Positions 61,278-64,000 of a stretch of 64,000 nucleotides of DNA are shown here, one piece after another. The position numbers and the translations under genes were made by a program. The notes under the pieces are model-generated. The model saw nothing but the letters and a program-made list of their open reading frames with translations. It searched no databases and had not been told where the DNA came from. Numbering within the stretch: position 1 is the stretch's first letter; each line of letters opens with the position of its first letter. The stretch comes from Actinomadura sp. J1-007 (GTDB lineage Bacteria > Actinomycetota > Actinomycetes > Streptosporangiales > Streptosporangiaceae), in the NCBI RefSeq assembly GCF_009793335.1, contig NZ_WING01000001.1, forward strand, positions 5,146,001 through 5,210,000, in the 5' to 3' direction.

Positions 61278-62234
61278 ATGAACGTGACGGCTGACGTGCT
61301 CGGAGACGGCTACGAGGCGATCGGACTGTTCCTCGGAAGTGATTTCGAGGGCGAGGTCACCGCCACTCTCGTCCGGCGTTCCATCGCGAATTCGTCCCCG
61401 CGGGCCGTGCTTTATCTGCACGGCTTCTCCGACTATTTCTTCCAGAGCCACATGGCCGATTTCTACGTCGGGCACGGGTACGACTTCTACGCGCTCGACC
61501 TGCGCAAGAACGGCCGTTCGCTGCGGCCCCACCAGACCCCCAATCTCGTCGGCGACCTCACCGAGTACTTCGCCGAGATCGGGGAGGCGGTACGGCTCGT
61601 CCGCGAGGTGGACGGGCACCGGGTGCTGCTGCTCAGCGGCCATGGCACCGGCGGTCTGACCGCCGCCCTGTGGGCCGACCGGTTCCGCGGCAAGGGGCTG
61701 ATCGACGGCCTCTTCCTGAACAGCCCCGCCCTGGACCTCCCCCTGCGGGCGGTGCCGCGCTGGGCGTACGTCGCCGCCGCCCGCCTGCTGCGCCGGTCGG
61801 CGCCGGGCGCCCGGCTGCCGCTCGCCCAGTCCGACCGGTACGTCCGCAGCATCCACCGCGGCGGCACCGGGGAATGGGACTTCGACCTCGCCTGGAAGCC
61901 GCTCGCCGGCTTCCCGACGCGGGCCGCGTGGCTGGCGGCCGTACGGCGCGCGCAGAAGCGCGTGCACGAGGGGCTGTCGATCGAGGTGCCCGTGCTGGTG
62001 ATGGCGTCGGCGCGCAGCGTGGACCCGTCCGACGAGGACGCCGACGCGACCGCCGGGGACGCGGTGCTGAACGTGGACCACATCGCCCGCTGGGCGCCGC
62101 GCCTCGGCCGGGACGTCGCGCTGGTGCGCATCGACGGCGGCGTGCACGATCTCGTGCTGTCGCCCGAGAACCCCCGCGACCTGGTCTTCACGGAGCTCGG
62201 CGACTGGATCAGGGAGCGCCTGCCGCCGTCCTGA
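61278..62234 (+). CDS. Alpha/beta hydrolase (S33/monoglyceride-lipase-like) lacking the nucleophilic serine
   Basis: ATG 61278 with GGAG at 61267-61270 (GTG 61272 possible); 318 aa. The fold is clear: AVLYLHGFSDYFFQSHMADFYVGHGYDFYALDLRKNGRS and the region VLLLSGHGTGGLTAALWADRF. The family has HSTGG or HSMGG here, but residue 123 is Gly (GGC) in place of Ser (AGC). The Asp (ASARSVDPSDED) and His (GGVHDLVLS) remain. It is either a pseudoenzyme or a sequence error or mutation. Convergent with the LuxR gene. Confidence 0.85.
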   Translation: MNVTADVLGDGYEAIGLFLGSDFEGEVTATLVRRSIANSSPRAVLYLHGFSDYFFQSHMADFYVGHGYDFYALDLRKNGRSLRPHQTPNLVGDLTEYFAEIGEAVRLVREVDGHRVLLLSGHGTGGLTAALWADRFRGKGLIDGLFLNSPALDLPLRAVPRWAYVAAARLLRRSAPGARLPLAQSDRYVRSIHRGGTGEWDFDLAWKPLAGFPTRAAWLAAVRRAQKRVHEGLSIEVPVLVMASARSVDPSDEDADATAGDAVLNVDHIARWAPRLGRDVALVRIDGGVHDLVLSPENPRDLVFTELGDWIRERLPPS

Positions 62235-62236
62235 CG

Positions 62237-62287
62237 CCCGCGCGCGGACCGGCCCCAGGGGCTCAGCCGGGCCGGTCCGCGCGCGGG
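62237..62287. terminator. Bidirectional terminator with 19-bp stem spanning the LuxR stop
   Basis: Perfect 19-bp arms (62237-62255 and 62269-62287) and a 13-nt loop that contains the LuxR-gene stop codon; the right arm is LuxR coding sequence. Confidence 0.8.
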
Positions 62288-62745
62288 TCGCGGCCGCCGA
62301 GGACCTTGGCGATGGCCTGGGTGCGGTCGGCCACGTCGAGCTTCTGGAACACCGAGCGCAGGTGGTTCTTGACCGTCGGCTCGGAGATCTCCAGCGCCCG
62401 CGCGATGTGCCGGTTGGACGAGCCGCGCACCAGCAGCGCGAGGACCTGCTGCTCGCGGTCGGTCAGCCGCGGCTGGACCCGGGAGCCGAACGGTGGCCGC
62501 GCGCCGGGCGGGGAGTCGCCGTCGGCGGGCGGACGGGTGTCGAACGCGGCGCCGCCGGGGCGCTGCGACGGCACGGGCGGGTAGAGGTCCAGCAGGCTTT
62601 GCAGGTGCTCCACGATCTGGTGCAGCCGGGTCAGGTGGTGGTCGGCCTCGCGGACCAGCGTGTGCACCGTCGCGGCCATGGCCCGACGCCCCTCCGCCGG
62701 GGGTCGCGCGTCGTCGGCCCCGCCCGGGGTCTCCGTAGCTCCCAT
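62263..62745 (-). CDS. LuxR-type DNA-binding regulator
   Basis: 160 aa. A short coiled N-terminus (ATVHTLVREADHHLTRLHQIVEHLQSLLDL), a Pro-rich linker, then the GerE HTH: LTDREQQVLALLVRGSSNRHIARALEISEPTVKNHLRSVFQKLDVADRTQAI. There is no receiver domain, so it is a stand-alone effector. The sequence just upstream (62800-62842) is A+T-rich and likely its promoter. Confidence 0.87.
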   Translation of the reverse strand: MGATETPGGADDARPPAEGRRAMAATVHTLVREADHHLTRLHQIVEHLQSLLDLYPPVPSQRPGGAAFDTRPPADGDSPPGARPPFGSRVQPRLTDREQQVLALLVRGSSNRHIARALEISEPTVKNHLRSVFQKLDVADRTQAIAKVLGGRDPRADRPG

Positions 62746-63295
62746 GTCAGCCGCTCCCCGTTCGCCGGAACCGTGCGCGGCCGTCGCGGCGACCGCGCAG
62801 TTAAAGATAATTACTCTCCGTAGTCAAGTGCGGCCATCTTAAGCTTCCCCGTTCACGGATGGGAACCCCGGGCGATCAGCGGGAGAACCGCCGGGCCGGA
62901 CGTGCGCCGCGCCGCCGACCCTTGCCCCGGGGGCCCCGGGCCGGGACGGCCGCCCGACCGGATCGCCCCACTCTTTACCTTCCCGGCCGCCGCGGGACGG
63001 TCAACCGGCCCGGATCACCTGCGGACCGGCCTCGCGGATCGCCACGTGCGTCCCGAGCCACCGCGGCCGCCGCGACGCACGTGGCGGGCCGGGAGGAAAT
63101 GACAGACGAAGAAATTACGCGCCTGGCGAGCGCGGCTCGCATGGCGCCTCCGGCGGCGGGTATCCGAGCGGATTCGGGCGGCCCGCGGGCCGGGGAGTCC
63201 CGACTCTGGAAGCCCGCCCTCAGGAGGCCGCACTCAGGCCCTTCCGCGCGTCCACGGGGTGCCTCCCCGCGGACGAGTCGAAAGGAGAACGGGAA
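62746..63295. other. Intergenic region with an A+T-rich promoter-like patch
   Basis: TTAAAGATAATTACTCTCC (62801-62819) is unusually A+T-rich and probably holds the LuxR promoter. The rest is G+C-rich without recognisable genes or RNA structure. Confidence 0.4.
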
Positions 63296-63517
63296 ATGCC
63301 TCGTCCGGGAAGCCACAAGTACGACATCGAGCGCGCCAGGACCCGCAGGCGCATCGAGGACGACGGCGTCGCGACGGACGCCGCAGCAGGCGAGCAGGCC
63401 AACAGGGAACTCCAGCGGGACGAGCACCGCCGGCCGCGCAAGGCGGGCGAACGGGCCGAAGGCCCGAAGGGCGAACGCACGCCGGCCGCACGACGCGCCG
63501 GCCGGCCGGGACGGTGA
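63296..63517 (+). CDS. Small basic hydrophilic protein, 73 aa
   Basis: ATG 63296 follows a strong AAAGGAG. Start PRPGSHKYDIERARTRRRIEDDG, then Arg/Lys/Glu-rich and probably disordered. Its stop overlaps a possible GTG of the next gene. I do not recognise a named family; it may bind nucleic acid from its charge, but this is a guess. Confidence 0.6.
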   Translation: MPRPGSHKYDIERARTRRRIEDDGVATDAAAGEQANRELQRDEHRRPRKAGERAEGPKGERTPAARRAGRPGR

Positions 63518-63519
63518 CG

Positions 63520-63954
63520 ATGGGGATCTTCTTCAACCGCAACGGGCCGGAGGACGACGTGCCGCTCGACCAGGTGGTGGCCTGGTCCCGCGCCGAGGGG
63601 GGCGAGCCGAACCCGGACTACCCCGACCAGCACTGCACCACCGGCACGACGCCGAGCGGGACGTTCGTCGGACGGGTCGCCGGGGACGACGTCGGCCACT
63701 GGGAGGAGAGCGGGGCGGAGCGCCGCGCCGCCGCCGCCAGGGCGGACGCCGCGCGCTTGGAGGCCGCGCAGGCCGAGGTGGTGCGGACCCACGCGGTGCA
63801 GACCGCCGCGCAGGCCGAGGCGGCGCAGGCGGTGACGCGGGCGGAGGCGGCGCAGTCCGCGTCGGCCGCCCCCGCCGCGCCCACGCAGGCGGGACCCGCG
63901 CCGTCCGCGGACGACCGGTCCCCGCGGCCGGGGCGCGGCGTCACCGGCACCTGA
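63520..63954 (+). CDS. Hypothetical protein with Ala/Glu coiled-coil tail
   Basis: ATG 63520 (GTG 63514 overlapping the previous stop is possible); 144 aa. N-terminal ~60 residues (GIFFNRNGPEDDVPLDQVVAWSRAEGGEPNPDYPDQHCTTG) look folded. Residues ~65-115 are a repetitive AxAARxEAAQAE helix, likely coiled coil, followed by a Pro/Ala tail. Co-transcribed with the small basic protein. Function unknown. Confidence 0.6.
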   Translation: MGIFFNRNGPEDDVPLDQVVAWSRAEGGEPNPDYPDQHCTTGTTPSGTFVGRVAGDDVGHWEESGAERRAAAARADAARLEAAQAEVVRTHAVQTAAQAEAAQAVTRAEAAQSASAAPAAPTQAGPAPSADDRSPRPGRGVTGT

Positions 63955-64000
63955 CGGCCGCGGCCGTCCGCCCGCCTCAGCCGCCGTCCGCCGCGACGGA

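Noticed and set aside
1..64000. tRNA, rRNA or riboswitch genes
   Set aside because: No cloverleaf-like, rRNA-like or recognisable aptamer sequence was noticed by eye; a dedicated covariance-model scan was not possible.

Overview
The window is very G+C-rich with strong third-position G/C bias, many GTG starts, actinomycete-type Shine-Dalgarno sites, and actinobacterial families (XRE/DUF397 pair, DUF5954-like, DUF222-HNH, PucR, PadR, F420/LLM enzymes). It is chromosomal DNA of an actinomycete; the content resembles Actinomadura and other Thermomonosporaceae, but I cannot prove the genus from sequence alone.

Layout. (1) 1-4.3 kb: end of an unknown gene, a polymorphic-toxin-like gene with a candidate immunity gene and an SseB-like gene, and small membrane proteins. 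(2) 4.5-15.7 kb: core of a polyketide cluster. It holds an aryl-acid AMP ligase, an iterative type I PKS (KS-AT-DH-KR-ACP) and an SDR on the minus strand, and a TenA-like protein, a P450 and a flavin monooxygenase on the plus strand. (3) 15.7-23 kb: a mosaic accessory block with two broken DUF397 genes, an XRE regulator, an HATPase, an AadA-like nucleotidyltransferase, a DUF222-HNH protein, a decayed IS701-type transposase, DUF1877 and ArsR/SRPBCC genes. It is bracketed by repeated 3' ends of monooxygenase genes. (4) 23-34.8 kb: second arm of the polyketide cluster, with an aromatic hydroxylase, another FAD oxidoreductase, an NmrA protein, an O-methyltransferase, a further monooxygenase, two LLM oxidoreductases, a cation/proton antiporter and a flavin-dependent halogenase. 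(5) 35-41.6 kb: a giant TPR protein. (6) 41.6-49.6 kb: carotenoid oxygenase with PadR, PucR regulator, secreted SGNH hydrolase, a low-G+C orphan gene, an MFS transporter and a sulfotransferase-like gene. (7) 49.7-57.6 kb: a tight oxidative operon (AMP ligase, FAD monooxygenase, FMN hydroxy-acid oxidase, membrane-anchored P450) followed by a two-component system. (8) 57.6-64 kb: DUF5954-like protein, secreted GH3 glycosidase, an alpha/beta hydrolase lacking its nucleophile, a LuxR regulator and two small proteins.

Working model: the PKS makes a small aromatic acid (6-methylsalicylate or naphthoate class). The ligase activates it, and the methyltransferase, halogenase and several flavin/P450 enzymes decorate it. 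The antiporter and the nucleotidyltransferase may serve export or resistance. No NRPS, type II PKS, KAS III acyltransferase or glycosyltransferase is visible, so the acceptor of the activated acid is unknown.

A window-wide oddity is a set of single-base frameshifts. Each is repaired by restoring one G or C, nearly always in a G/C run, which points to homopolymer errors in the read sequence rather than to many independent pseudogenes.
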